DNA of 12,714 nt from SLSG01 sp041690235 (lineage in GTDB: Bacteria > Bacteroidota > Bacteroidia > Bacteroidales > UBA7960). Positions 6,567 to 12,714 of this stretch are shown here, piece by piece. Below the pieces are notes generated by a model. That model was not told the origin of the DNA. It made no database searches and saw only the letters and a list, made by a program, of their open reading frames with translations. Every line of letters starts with the position of its first letter. Within the stretch, counting starts at the first letter, position 1. The stretch covers positions 1 to 12,714 of the forward strand of contig JAWLHS010000045.1 of assembly GCA_041690235.1 (NCBI GenBank), written 5' to 3'. A program made the translations under genes and the position numbers.

Positions 6567-6571
6567 TTACC
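6562..6571. other. Palindrome forming both convergent stop codons
   Basis: GGTAATTACC is a perfect 10-bp palindrome whose centre TAATTA supplies the TAA of the phosphoesterase (6564-6566, plus strand) and the TAA of the tricorn-type gene (6567-6569, minus strand). The two genes therefore abut tail to tail with no space for a conventional terminator between them. Confidence 0.8.
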
Positions 6572-9500
6572 TGAGTACCTCCTGAATGGCCCGGTCCAAC
6601 TGAGGATCTCTGCCAAGAAGCCGGTCTTCAAAGGTGTTGTGTACGGGGATGTCGGGACTGACCCCGGTAAATTCCAAATTGTCCCCGTCCAGGGTATAAC
6701 ACCCCCAGGCGGGAAGCCGGCAAAATGAGCCGTCCACCATCTGTTTTCCGGATGTAAAGATGATCCAGCGATAGGTTTCCGTTCCGACTATGGGCCCGAG
6801 TTCCAGTCGCCTGAATCCTTCTGCGGTCATTTCAGCATCGCTTAAGCTGCGCTCGTTGATCAGCAAAGTCATGGGTTTTCCCGAAGGGGAGAAATTCGGC
6901 TGAGGAGCCAGACTGCCTCCCCGGTATTTCCATTTCAGATAAGGCCTTTGAGACAAGAACTGGAGGACGTCGTCATGCACATTCCCGCCCCGGTTAAACC
7001 GAATATCCAGGATCAGGGCCTCTTTGTCCAGGGCATGGGTGGTCATATCGATCATAAACTGGTTCAGCGACCCGGCTCCCATATCTTTCATAAACACATA
7101 GGCCACGCGTTCATCGGTCTTTTCACTCACATAACGGCGGTTCTCCCCGATCCACTCATCATACAACAAATTGTTGATTTGTCCGGTACTATGTGGCTCC
7201 ATCCTGACGTTAAAATCCTGTTCCCCGCGCCTGAATGTCATGTTCAATTCCGAAGGGCGGTCGGGAAAGTAGAAATATCGGTTTCGGTCGTTTCCGGGAA
7301 CCACCTGAACGCCATTGACAGAAACAAGCAAGTCTCCCGGCCGGACAACTTCCCCGGTCAGATCCAAGTGACTAAAGGCAATCACCCGCTTTACCCGGAA
7401 AGGTTCAGTTTCTTCAAAGAGAAGGCCCGTTTCAGCCGTAACTGCAGAATAAAAGGGTTTTTCCTCCTCTCCGCTGCTGGAAAACCCCATATGGGATGAA
7501 TTCAATTCTCCCAGCATGTCATTGGTTAACCGCCTCAGGTTTTCACGGGTCCGGACAAAAGGCAGGTGTGTCTGATAGCGTTCCCGCATCAGGGTCCAGT
7601 CAATGCCATGAAAATCATCGGCATAAAAATTCTCGTCAATGGCCGCCCAGGTTTCAAAAAAAATCTGGGCAAATTCCTCTTCCAGGTTTTTATAAAAAGA
7701 ATGGGAGATATCAATGGCTTCCATTTTATTGGCGGTCAGATTGATTTTCTGAATGTTCCCACCAGCCAGGACAAACAATTCATCTCCGGCAGGAACCAGG
7801 CGAGGGTTCATCCCCGTGGATGCCCCTTCGATGCGAACCGGTCGGTTGGTTTCAAACGGCTTCTGCTCCAGCTTCCAAAGGCCCCATTCGCCCTTGTCGT
7901 GGTTGGATGCAAAAAACAGGACATCGCTGCCCTTGATTCTCAGGACCTGAGGCAACCACTGGCGCCCCACCCCTGCGATGCGTATCTCCTCCCACCTTTC
8001 TTCGATGCGCGTGCGATCAATGCGAACTTCGGGGGGCAGGGTGTCGGCTTTCTTCCCGTCGGCAAACAAGGCATCAAATTCCTCTGAACGAAGTGGCCCG
8101 CTGAAGCGATAGAGTGGAATCCGAAAAATGCGATCCTGGGTATTTCCTCTTGGATAATTGGGTTGCTGCCGGTCGCTGACAAAATAAATGTATTTCCCGC
8201 AGGGTGACCAGGAGGGGGTACGCTCAGAAACGCCCGTATTGGTCAGGGCAAAGGTTTCACCTGTGGGGAGATGATGCACCATAAGGTTTTGCTCAAAATT
8301 GCGGAAGGCTGTAAATACCACGTAGTTTCCATCTGGAGAAAAAGCGGGGGCGGAATTTTGAAAGCCCCAAAGTTCCTCCCGTGCAATGATCCGGGTTCTC
8401 TGGCTCTCCAGGTCAAGCAGCTTCACTTCATTGCGGCCGCTCAGGTACACGCCTTTGCTACGGTCCATATTCAGGGCAATGATCCGGCTGGTGGCATCTG
8501 CCTGTTCGATTTGCCGTTCTGTTCCACTCCCGTCGGCTTGAATGCTGTAAAGGTTTGCCCAACCTTCGCGCGTCCTCATGTAAAACAAGGTTTTGTTATC
8601 AGGGCCCCACACCAGTTCGGTCACCCTTTCCCCGGGATCGGTTTCAATTTGTCTGACGAATATCCCTTCGATGTCCGACACAAACATTTTGCCCCTGGAA
8701 ACAAAGGCCAGCTTTTTTTTGTCGGGAGACACATCAAAGCTGGTGATATTGCCCTTCACCTGAAAGGATTGTGACAATGGCAGGGTATTCTTGGTGGACA
8801 GCCGGAATTCAGGGAAATGGCTTTGCCCGGTTTCGACATCAAAGACCATGATCTTGTAGTCCTTCTCAAAAACGATCTTTCTTCCATCGGCACTGACCTG
8901 GGGCCTTCCAATCGAGCTTTCAAAATGGGTAAGCGCCTGTTTCTCCCCATTCACGAGCGTGTAAAGATTGTACTCATCATTCAACTCGTCGGAAGCAAAA
9001 TAAAGACGCCCGTCCCGGTCAATGGACGGCCACAGGTCCTTGCCTTCATAGTCGGTCAGTTTTTCAAAATGCCCGTCATTCCTGTTGTAAGAGAGGATGT
9101 CAGGCCGGTGGGGTCCTTTATAACGTTTGCGGTGAGGGAAGTTGAGACTTTCCCAGGATTCGGTAAAAACCAATGCGCCGGTCAACGGATGTTCCACCAC
9201 ATGATGGGGAACGTTCTGGTAGTGGCCGAAAACCCTTTGGGGTGTTCCTCCCCCCACAGGCACAGTGAAAATCGTGGCCATATTGTAACGGGAAGAATGA
9301 AAATAAATATGCTGGCTGTCCCACGACCAGCTGTCGACCAGGTCGGCACTCTGGTGAAAGGTGAGCTGGCGGATTTCACCCCCGGCAGCCGGTACCACAA
9401 ATACATTGGTATTGCCGTCAAGGGTTCCGGAGAAAGCGATCCATCGGCCATCTGGCGAAAACCGTGGCAGAAACTCCCTGCCATCCATGGCCGTGATCCT

Positions 9501-9677
9501 GGAAGCGGTCCCTCCCGAAGCATGAATGGTCCACAGATCGTTCTCATAGCTGAAAACAATGGTTTCTGCACCCGGAGCAAGGCTGGGATCGGAGGCGAAT
9601 CGCACATCATGCTCGGAGGCATGGGTGGAATAGAAGGCCAATAAAAAGGCCACACAAAAGAAAAGTGTCAGGCGCAT
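6567..9677 (-). CDS. Exported tricorn-type protease
   Basis: The protein has 1036 residues, close to archaeal tricorn. It starts with a signal peptide (about 1-20, ending THASEH). Two beta-propellers made of TolB/WD40-like repeats follow (about 25-620), with repeated 'FSPDGR'-type blades such as PRFSPDGRWIAFSG and PAFSPDGNYVVFTA. A helical C1 domain contains S728-H729 in NSSHMGF. A PDZ domain (about 760-830) has RPGDLLVSVNG. The C2 domain contains S946-D947 in SLSDAEM and E1002 in NLEFTGV. Ser728, His729, Ser946 and Glu1002 match the tricorn catalytic tetrad by motif and spacing, so it is probably an active serine peptidase trimming oligopeptides, here outside the cytoplasm. The oxyanion-side segment reads GTETYRW and not the usual GTxTWGG. 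The OYE gene lies 52 bp upstream on the same strand; co-transcription is possible. Confidence 0.93.
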   Translation of the reverse strand: MRLTLFFCVAFLLAFYSTHASEHDVRFASDPSLAPGAETIVFSYENDLWTIHASGGTASRITAMDGREFLPRFSPDGRWIAFSGTLDGNTNVFVVPAAGGEIRQLTFHQSADLVDSWSWDSQHIYFHSSRYNMATIFTVPVGGGTPQRVFGHYQNVPHHVVEHPLTGALVFTESWESLNFPHRKRYKGPHRPDILSYNRNDGHFEKLTDYEGKDLWPSIDRDGRLYFASDELNDEYNLYTLVNGEKQALTHFESSIGRPQVSADGRKIVFEKDYKIMVFDVETGQSHFPEFRLSTKNTLPLSQSFQVKGNITSFDVSPDKKKLAFVSRGKMFVSDIEGIFVRQIETDPGERVTELVWGPDNKTLFYMRTREGWANLYSIQADGSGTERQIEQADATSRIIALNMDRSKGVYLSGRNEVKLLDLESQRTRIIAREELWGFQNSAPAFSPDGNYVVFTAFRNFEQNLMVHHLPTGETFALTNTGVSERTPSWSPCGKYIYFVSDRQQPNYPRGNTQDRIFRIPLYRFSGPLRSEEFDALFADGKKADTLPPEVRIDRTRIEERWEEIRIAGVGRQWLPQVLRIKGSDVLFFASNHDKGEWGLWKLEQKPFETNRPVRIEGASTGMNPRLVPAGDELFVLAGGNIQKINLTANKMEAIDISHSFYKNLEEEFAQIFFETWAAIDENFYADDFHGIDWTLMRERYQTHLPFVRTRENLRRLTNDMLGELNSSHMGFSSSGEEEKPFYSAVTAETGLLFEETEPFRVKRVIAFSHLDLTGEVVRPGDLLVSVNGVQVVPGNDRNRYFYFPDRPSELNMTFRRGEQDFNVRMEPHSTGQINNLLYDEWIGENRRYVSEKTDERVAYVFMKDMGAGSLNQFMIDMTTHALDKEALILDIRFNRGGNVHDDVLQFLSQRPYLKWKYRGGSLAPQPNFSPSGKPMTLLINERSLSDAEMTAEGFRRLELGPIVGTETYRWIIFTSGKQMVDGSFCRLPAWGCYTLDGDNLEFTGVSPDIPVHNTFEDRLLGRDPQLDRAIQEVLR

Positions 9678-9729
9678 GATGGTTTAAGATTTGATAACAT
9701 TTGGAAAAGTTAAATGATGCAAGGTTTGC

Positions 9730-10815
9730 TCAGCCCTGATAAAAGGGATAATCGACATACCCCTTTCTGCCGCCGTGGTAGAAGGTGTCCTTATCGGGGC
9801 TTGTCAGCGGAAGATTTTCCCTGAGCCGCCTGACCAGGTCGGGGTTGGAAATAAAGGGCTTACCAAAAGCGATCAGGTCGGCATGCCCTTCCCCAAGCAT
9901 TTGTTTGGCGCTTTGGAGGGTGTGGCCCCCGCAGGAAATCAATGTTCCCTGGTATATTTCCCTGTAGTAAGGAACAATGGATTTTCCGGGTTGCTGCAGG
10001 CGCTCTTCCGTATCCATTTTCTCGCTGATATGGAGGTAAGCCAGTTTATAATCGTTCAATTTGTCCACGATGTAGCCAAAATGTGTTTTGGGGTCGGAAT
10101 CGGACATTCCCTCCTTAAAAGGATTCGGAGATAAGCGTAAACCAGTGCGCTCAAGAGGTATATGAAGGGCCACTTCATTAATAACTTCAAACAGTATCCT
10201 GGATCGGTTTTCGATATGACCCCCGTATTCATCCAGGCGCTTATTTGTTCCGTCAAGCAGGAACTGATCAATCAGGTAAGCGTGTGCCCCATGAATCTCC
10301 ACACCGTCAAACCCAGCTTCCAGGGCATGTTTTGCGGCCTGACCAAAGTCCGATATGGTTTGCTGTATCTCCTGCAGGGTCATGGCCCTTGACTTAACAT
10401 AGGGAAGTCGTCCTTCCGGGGTGAGCACCTCCCCCAGGGGCTTAACGGGAGAAGCGGATAAAGGGGCTTCTCCACCGGGTTGAAGCAAGGGATGTGAAAA
10501 CGGGCCGACATGCCAGAGCTGCAAAAATATTTTTCCGCCTGCTTGATGTACTGCTTTCGTTACCCGTTTCCAGGCCTGGATCTGGGCAGGCAGGTAGCAG
10601 CCGGGAGAATGGGTGTACCCATAGGCTTGGGGAGATATTTGGCTGCCCTCTGAAACAATCAGTCCGGCCGAAGCCCGCTGGCGATAATATTCTGCAATCA
10701 ATTCATTCGGAGCCAGGATTTCGTTTTCAGCCCTTCGGCGTGTAAGCGGTGCCATCACAACACGATTGGACATGACCGTTGCACCCAGGCGAAATGGTTC
10801 AAATAATCGGGTCAT
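9730..10815 (-). CDS. Old yellow enzyme-family FMN oxidoreductase
   Basis: The protein has 361 residues and forms a TIM barrel binding FMN, as in NemA and PETN reductase. Visible features are Thr25 in MAPLTRRRA beside the flavin, QLWHVGPFSH with Trp102, and the substrate-binding pair H175-x-x-H178 with Tyr180 (proton donor) in EIHGAHAYLIDQF. NKRLDEYGGHIENR (191-204) is the conserved barrel segment. The phosphate end is ISCGG and AFGKPFISNPDL, where Lys319 replaces the usual Arg. The C-terminal GYVDYPF is typical. Members use NAD(P)H to reduce activated alkenes (enones, maleimides), nitroaromatics and nitrate esters, and serve in electrophile detoxification. ATG 10815 gives MTRLFEPFRLG, a normal start. 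It is divergent to arsM and upstream of the tricorn-type gene. Transcriptional control may involve the hairpin at 10849-10868. Confidence 0.95.
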   Translation of the reverse strand: MTRLFEPFRLGATVMSNRVVMAPLTRRRAENEILAPNELIAEYYRQRASAGLIVSEGSQISPQAYGYTHSPGCYLPAQIQAWKRVTKAVHQAGGKIFLQLWHVGPFSHPLLQPGGEAPLSASPVKPLGEVLTPEGRLPYVKSRAMTLQEIQQTISDFGQAAKHALEAGFDGVEIHGAHAYLIDQFLLDGTNKRLDEYGGHIENRSRILFEVINEVALHIPLERTGLRLSPNPFKEGMSDSDPKTHFGYIVDKLNDYKLAYLHISEKMDTEERLQQPGKSIVPYYREIYQGTLISCGGHTLQSAKQMLGEGHADLIAFGKPFISNPDLVRRLRENLPLTSPDKDTFYHGGRKGYVDYPFYQG

Positions 10816-10848
10816 ATTTCTCGTTTTTATTCATTTACACAAAGCTTG

Positions 10849-10868
10849 CCCACCCGGACCCGGATGGG
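10849..10868 (-). promoter_or_regulatory. GC-rich inverted repeat upstream of the OYE gene
   Basis: Two 9-bp arms (10849-10857 and 10860-10868) flank a 2-bp centre. The DNA has one mismatch. If transcribed on the minus strand that position becomes a G-U pair, so the RNA would be fully paired with a minimal loop. It lies 33 bp before ATG 10815. On the minus strand it also sits between a TTTG (plus 10872-10875) and an AAGCTTTG (plus 10840-10847, one mismatch to the -7 consensus). The spacing between these is 24 bp, longer than ideal. It could be an operator in the promoter spacer, a leader hairpin, or chance. Confidence 0.35.
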
Positions 10869-11006
10869 AGCCAAAGCCAGGATCAAAGTCCAAACCATCT
10901 GCATCCTGAAAAGCCAACAAATCTACAACTTTTTTTTCCGGTTTCACAGTCCCCCCTGAGCTGCCCTCGCCTGGTCATGCACAAAAATTACCTGTTGTCC
11001 GGATTA

Positions 11007-11022
11007 TTATAATTAATTATAA
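11007..11022. promoter_or_regulatory. 16-bp perfect palindrome upstream of arsM
   Basis: TTATAATTAATTATAA is a perfect 16-bp palindrome ending a few bases upstream of the -33 position of the arsM promoter. It directly adjoins (sharing one base) a second inverted repeat, ACGTA-TTTT-TACGT (11022-11035), which covers the -33 element. The placement suits binding of a dimeric regulator, for example an ArsR-type or other winged-helix protein, but no regulator gene is present in the window. AT-only palindromes are more likely by chance than mixed ones, so this is moderate evidence. Confidence 0.45.
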
Positions 11023-11035
11023 CGTATTTTTACGT
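11022..11035. promoter_or_regulatory. Inverted repeat ACGTA-N4-TACGT over the arsM -33 box
   Basis: Perfect 5-bp arms (11022-11026 and 11031-11035) flank TTTT and contain the inferred -33 element (TTTT, 11028-11031). It abuts the 16-bp palindrome to its left. A protein bound here would block or stabilise RNA polymerase at arsM, so it is a candidate operator. Confidence 0.4.
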
Positions 11036-11060
11036 CATATTAAAATATTGAATACATTTG
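11028..11060 (+). promoter_or_regulatory. Candidate Bacteroidota promoter for arsM
   Basis: TACATTTG at 11053-11060 matches TAnnTTTG exactly. TTTT at 11028-11031 stands in for TTTG 21 bp upstream. The expected transcription start is about 11065-11068, leaving a leader of roughly 25 nt before ATG 11091. This rules out the in-frame TTG at 11058 as a start codon because it lies inside the -7 box. Confidence 0.55.
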
Positions 11061-11090
11061 TGCTGTATAAACGATGAAAACAAGCATGCC

Positions 11091-11903
11091 ATGAAAGAGA
11101 AAGACTTAAAAACAATCGTCAGGGAAAAATATGGTCGAATAGCAGCCCATGCAGATGCCCTTTCCGGGCAATCTGGCTGCTGTTCGGGATCCGGGTGCTG
11201 CGGACCGGCCTATACTACATTTAACGAGAACTACGAGGAACTGGCGGGATACGCTGCAGATGCCGACCTCGGCCTGGGTTGCGGACTGCCCACAGAGTTT
11301 GCCGGTCTCAAACCAGGACAATCTGTGCTGGATTTGGGAAGCGGTGCCGGAAATGATTGCTTTGTGGCACGTGCCATTGTGGGTGAGTCCGGATGGGTTA
11401 CCGGACTTGACTTCTCTGATGAGATGCTGGAAAGGGCCAGGAAAAACGCCAAAAAACTTGGCCATCTAAACGTGGATTTCATTGCAGGAGACATCGATGA
11501 AATGCCCCTGGATAACGACCGGTTCGACGTGGTTTTGTCCAATTGTGTGCTAAACCTGGTCCCGGACAAGACAAAAGCCTTCTCAGAGGTCTTTCGCGTG
11601 CTGAAACCCGGCGGACACTTTTGCATTTCGGATGTGGTTCTTCAAGGGGAATTGCCCGATGCATTAAAAACGGATGCCGAAATGTATGCCGGATGCGTTT
11701 CCGGGGCCCTGAGCCATGAAGAATATATGGAAAAGATCGGCCAGGCAGGTTTTTCCAATATCCGGGTACATAAGGTCAGGCAAATTGAAATTCCCAAAGA
11801 AATTTTTTATAAGTACCTGAGTGTGGAGGCATACCACCAATTCAATAAGGAAGGCAGGGGTATTTTTTCTTTGACCATCAGTGCAGACAAGCCGGCCGTG
11901 TAA
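11091..11903 (+). CDS. arsM: Arsenite S-adenosylmethionine methyltransferase
   Basis: The protein has 270 residues. It transfers methyl groups from S-adenosylmethionine to As(III), giving mono-, di- and trimethylated arsenicals, some volatile. The SAM-binding motif I is VLDLGSGAG (79-87), followed by GLDFSDEML and GDIDEMPL. The three family cysteines that bind As(III) are present: Cys64 in LGLGCGLP, Cys152 in SNCVLNL and Cys202 in YAGCVSGAL. A cysteine-rich N-terminal segment (30-37, CCSGSGCC) may also bind arsenic and is common in bacterial ArsM. ATG 11091 is chosen because upstream in-frame codons overlap the promoter. No arsR, arsB/acr3 or arsC is in the window, so it stands outside an ars operon as far as can be seen. 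It is divergent to the OYE gene. No convincing terminator follows. Confidence 0.95.
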   Translation: MKEKDLKTIVREKYGRIAAHADALSGQSGCCSGSGCCGPAYTTFNENYEELAGYAADADLGLGCGLPTEFAGLKPGQSVLDLGSGAGNDCFVARAIVGESGWVTGLDFSDEMLERARKNAKKLGHLNVDFIAGDIDEMPLDNDRFDVVLSNCVLNLVPDKTKAFSEVFRVLKPGGHFCISDVVLQGELPDALKTDAEMYAGCVSGALSHEEYMEKIGQAGFSNIRVHKVRQIEIPKEIFYKYLSVEAYHQFNKEGRGIFSLTISADKPAV

Positions 11904-12018
11904 GGCGAATTCACTTCCTTGAATCTGTGATTCTGGGCGTCCATATCAAACAAAAGACGGGATTTTTTCGTTTGGTTGTTGGGATCACACCCCCGCAGAC
12001 AATCATTCAGGACTTTTT
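11904..12018. other. Intergenic region between arsM and the CAP gene
   Basis: These 115 bp hold no gene. A weak AT-rich imperfect inverted repeat (11947-11951 CAAAC with 11970-11974 GTTTG, plus A/T pairs inside) could act as a terminator but is not convincing. I find no TAnnTTTG element for the CAP gene. Confidence 0.5.
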
Positions 12019-12714
12019 ATGACATTCTTTTCAACGCTTTTCTTTATCCTGTTTGTGATATCATTTGGGACTGCGCCCCCGGTCGCCGATCCCGTCATTC
12101 CCTCGGGGCGCTTAAGCAATGGGGCCTATGCTGATTTGTTGGAATCCGCCGGCTGGCCTGTCGACATGTTGAATACAGGGTCGGATAATGCCTATTTATC
12201 CGACGAAGAAAAGAATATGATCCTGGCCATGAATCTGATTCGCCATGATCCTGAAAAATATGCGGAGATGTTTGTGGGTCCGGCCATTTCATATTATCGT
12301 GGGACAGAATACCATTTCCCGGGGAGAAAGGAAGTGCTGATGACCCGTGAGGGGGTGGCCCCAGCCCGTGAACTATACCTCCAGTTGGCTTCCAGNNNNN
12401 NNNNNCCTGCCCCTTTTCTATCCTTCGGAAGGGATGAGCCGGGCCGCCGGCAAACATGCCCGGGAACAGAGCCGTACGGGCCTTACAGGGCATGGCGGGC
12501 AAGGGGGCATGCAGGCCAGGATTGAAAGGGAGGGGCAGTGGAGCGGCCGCATCGCCGAGAACATTGCTTATGGCAACCCTTCTGCCCATGAGGCCATTCT
12601 CGGGCTGATGATTGATGATGGGGTGCCGGGACGCGGACACCGCGACAATATGCTCAACGAAACATTCCGATTGGTTGGTGTGGCCTGGGATACCCATCCA
12701 CGGTTTCCCGGAGG
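12019..12714 (+). CDS. Secreted CAP/SCP-domain protein, gapped and 3'-truncated
   Basis: ATG 12019 is preceded by AGGA (12009-12012) and opens a signal peptide (1-18 or so, MTFFSTLFFILFVISF). The mature part begins with a helix-rich lead containing 'NLIRHDPEKYAEMFV', the start of a CAP domain. After ten Ns (12396-12405) the domain continues, but one base out of phase: reading from 12407 gives LPLFYPSEGMSRAAGKHAREQ, then GQWSGRIAENIAYG and LMIDDGVPGRGHRDNML, then VGVAWDTHPRFPG. The conserved CAP residues are there: His in GKHA, Glu in AENIAYG and His in GHRDN. The frame shift is best explained by the N run not showing the true gap length. The gene runs off the right end. CAP proteins are extracellular with varied roles (lipid binding, protease-like, unknown); no function is assigned. 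Confidence 0.85.
12396..12405. other. Assembly gap (10 N)
   Basis: Ten undetermined bases fall within the CAP-domain gene. Homology on both sides requires the true gap length to be a multiple of three, so ten is either a placeholder or off by one or two. The protein on either side joins naturally with only a few residues missing, so the real gap is probably short. Confidence 0.95.

Noticed and set aside
8817..9644. A 275-codon plus-strand open frame opposite the tricorn-type gene
   Set aside because: The opposite strand encodes propeller repeats of an unmistakable protease; the plus-strand protein has no recognisable features.
11058..11090. TTG start extending arsM by eleven residues
   Set aside because: It lies inside an exact -7 promoter element and adds residues not needed by the family.
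11947..11974. Possible rho-independent terminator after arsM
   Set aside because: The stem is only five A/T-rich pairs plus a bulge, with no GC-rich stem followed by a T run.
12095..12697. Minus-strand open frame across the N gap
   Set aside because: It passes through undetermined bases and is antisense to the CAP-domain gene, whose motifs are clear.
1..12714. Search for CRISPR arrays, tRNA or rRNA genes, transposases, phage or defence genes
   Set aside because: No repeat-spacer pattern, no RNA gene signature and no mobile-element protein was recognised; by eye only, without a covariance or profile search.

Overview
The window looks like chromosomal DNA of a Bacteroidota bacterium, probably a draft or metagenome-assembled scaffold because it contains a run of ten Ns. 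Four things support this. The hpt-adk-obg gene cluster is typical of the phylum. A TonB-C protein follows a BlaI-type repressor. Several intergenic regions contain matches to the Bacteroidota promoter consensus (TTTG, about 19-21 bp, TAnnTTTG). Shine-Dalgarno sequences are mostly absent. I see no rRNA, tRNA, CRISPR array, insertion sequence or phage gene. Base composition looks even, apart from AT-rich promoter regions.

Layout, left to right. (1) A 5'-truncated AspT/YidE/YbjL-type transporter (+). (2) A BlaI/MecI-type repressor followed by a TonB-C-domain lipoprotein, both on the minus strand; the M56 BlaR1-type sensor peptidase that usually accompanies BlaI is absent. (3) A divergent Nim-like PNPOx-fold flavoprotein (+) with a near-ideal Bacteroidota promoter. 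(4) A minus-strand operon hpt > adk > obg > PAP2 phosphatase, covering purine salvage, adenylate balance, ribosome-assembly GTPase and lipid-phosphate hydrolysis; the last two genes overlap by 4 bp. (5) A divergent YfcE-type metallophosphoesterase (+). (6) A minus-strand pair, an old yellow enzyme homologue followed by a large exported tricorn-type protease. (7) A divergent arsenite methyltransferase, arsM (+), with a palindrome-rich promoter. (8) A secreted CAP/SCP-domain protein (+), interrupted by the N gap and cut by the window end.

The genes alternate in converging and diverging blocks. Three convergent junctions are very tight: 26 bp apart, overlapping by 4 bp, and abutting with no gap. 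Three divergent intergenic regions (about 2418-2542, 5864-6074 and 10816-11090) hold essentially all the regulatory sequence. Two of them carry short perfect palindromes that overlap or flank promoter elements.

Most of the window is ordinary housekeeping. The candidates for something less usual are the BlaI plus TonB-lipoprotein pair without a BlaR1 sensor, divergent to a Nim-like gene, and the palindromic control region of arsM. I do not see a clearly new system.
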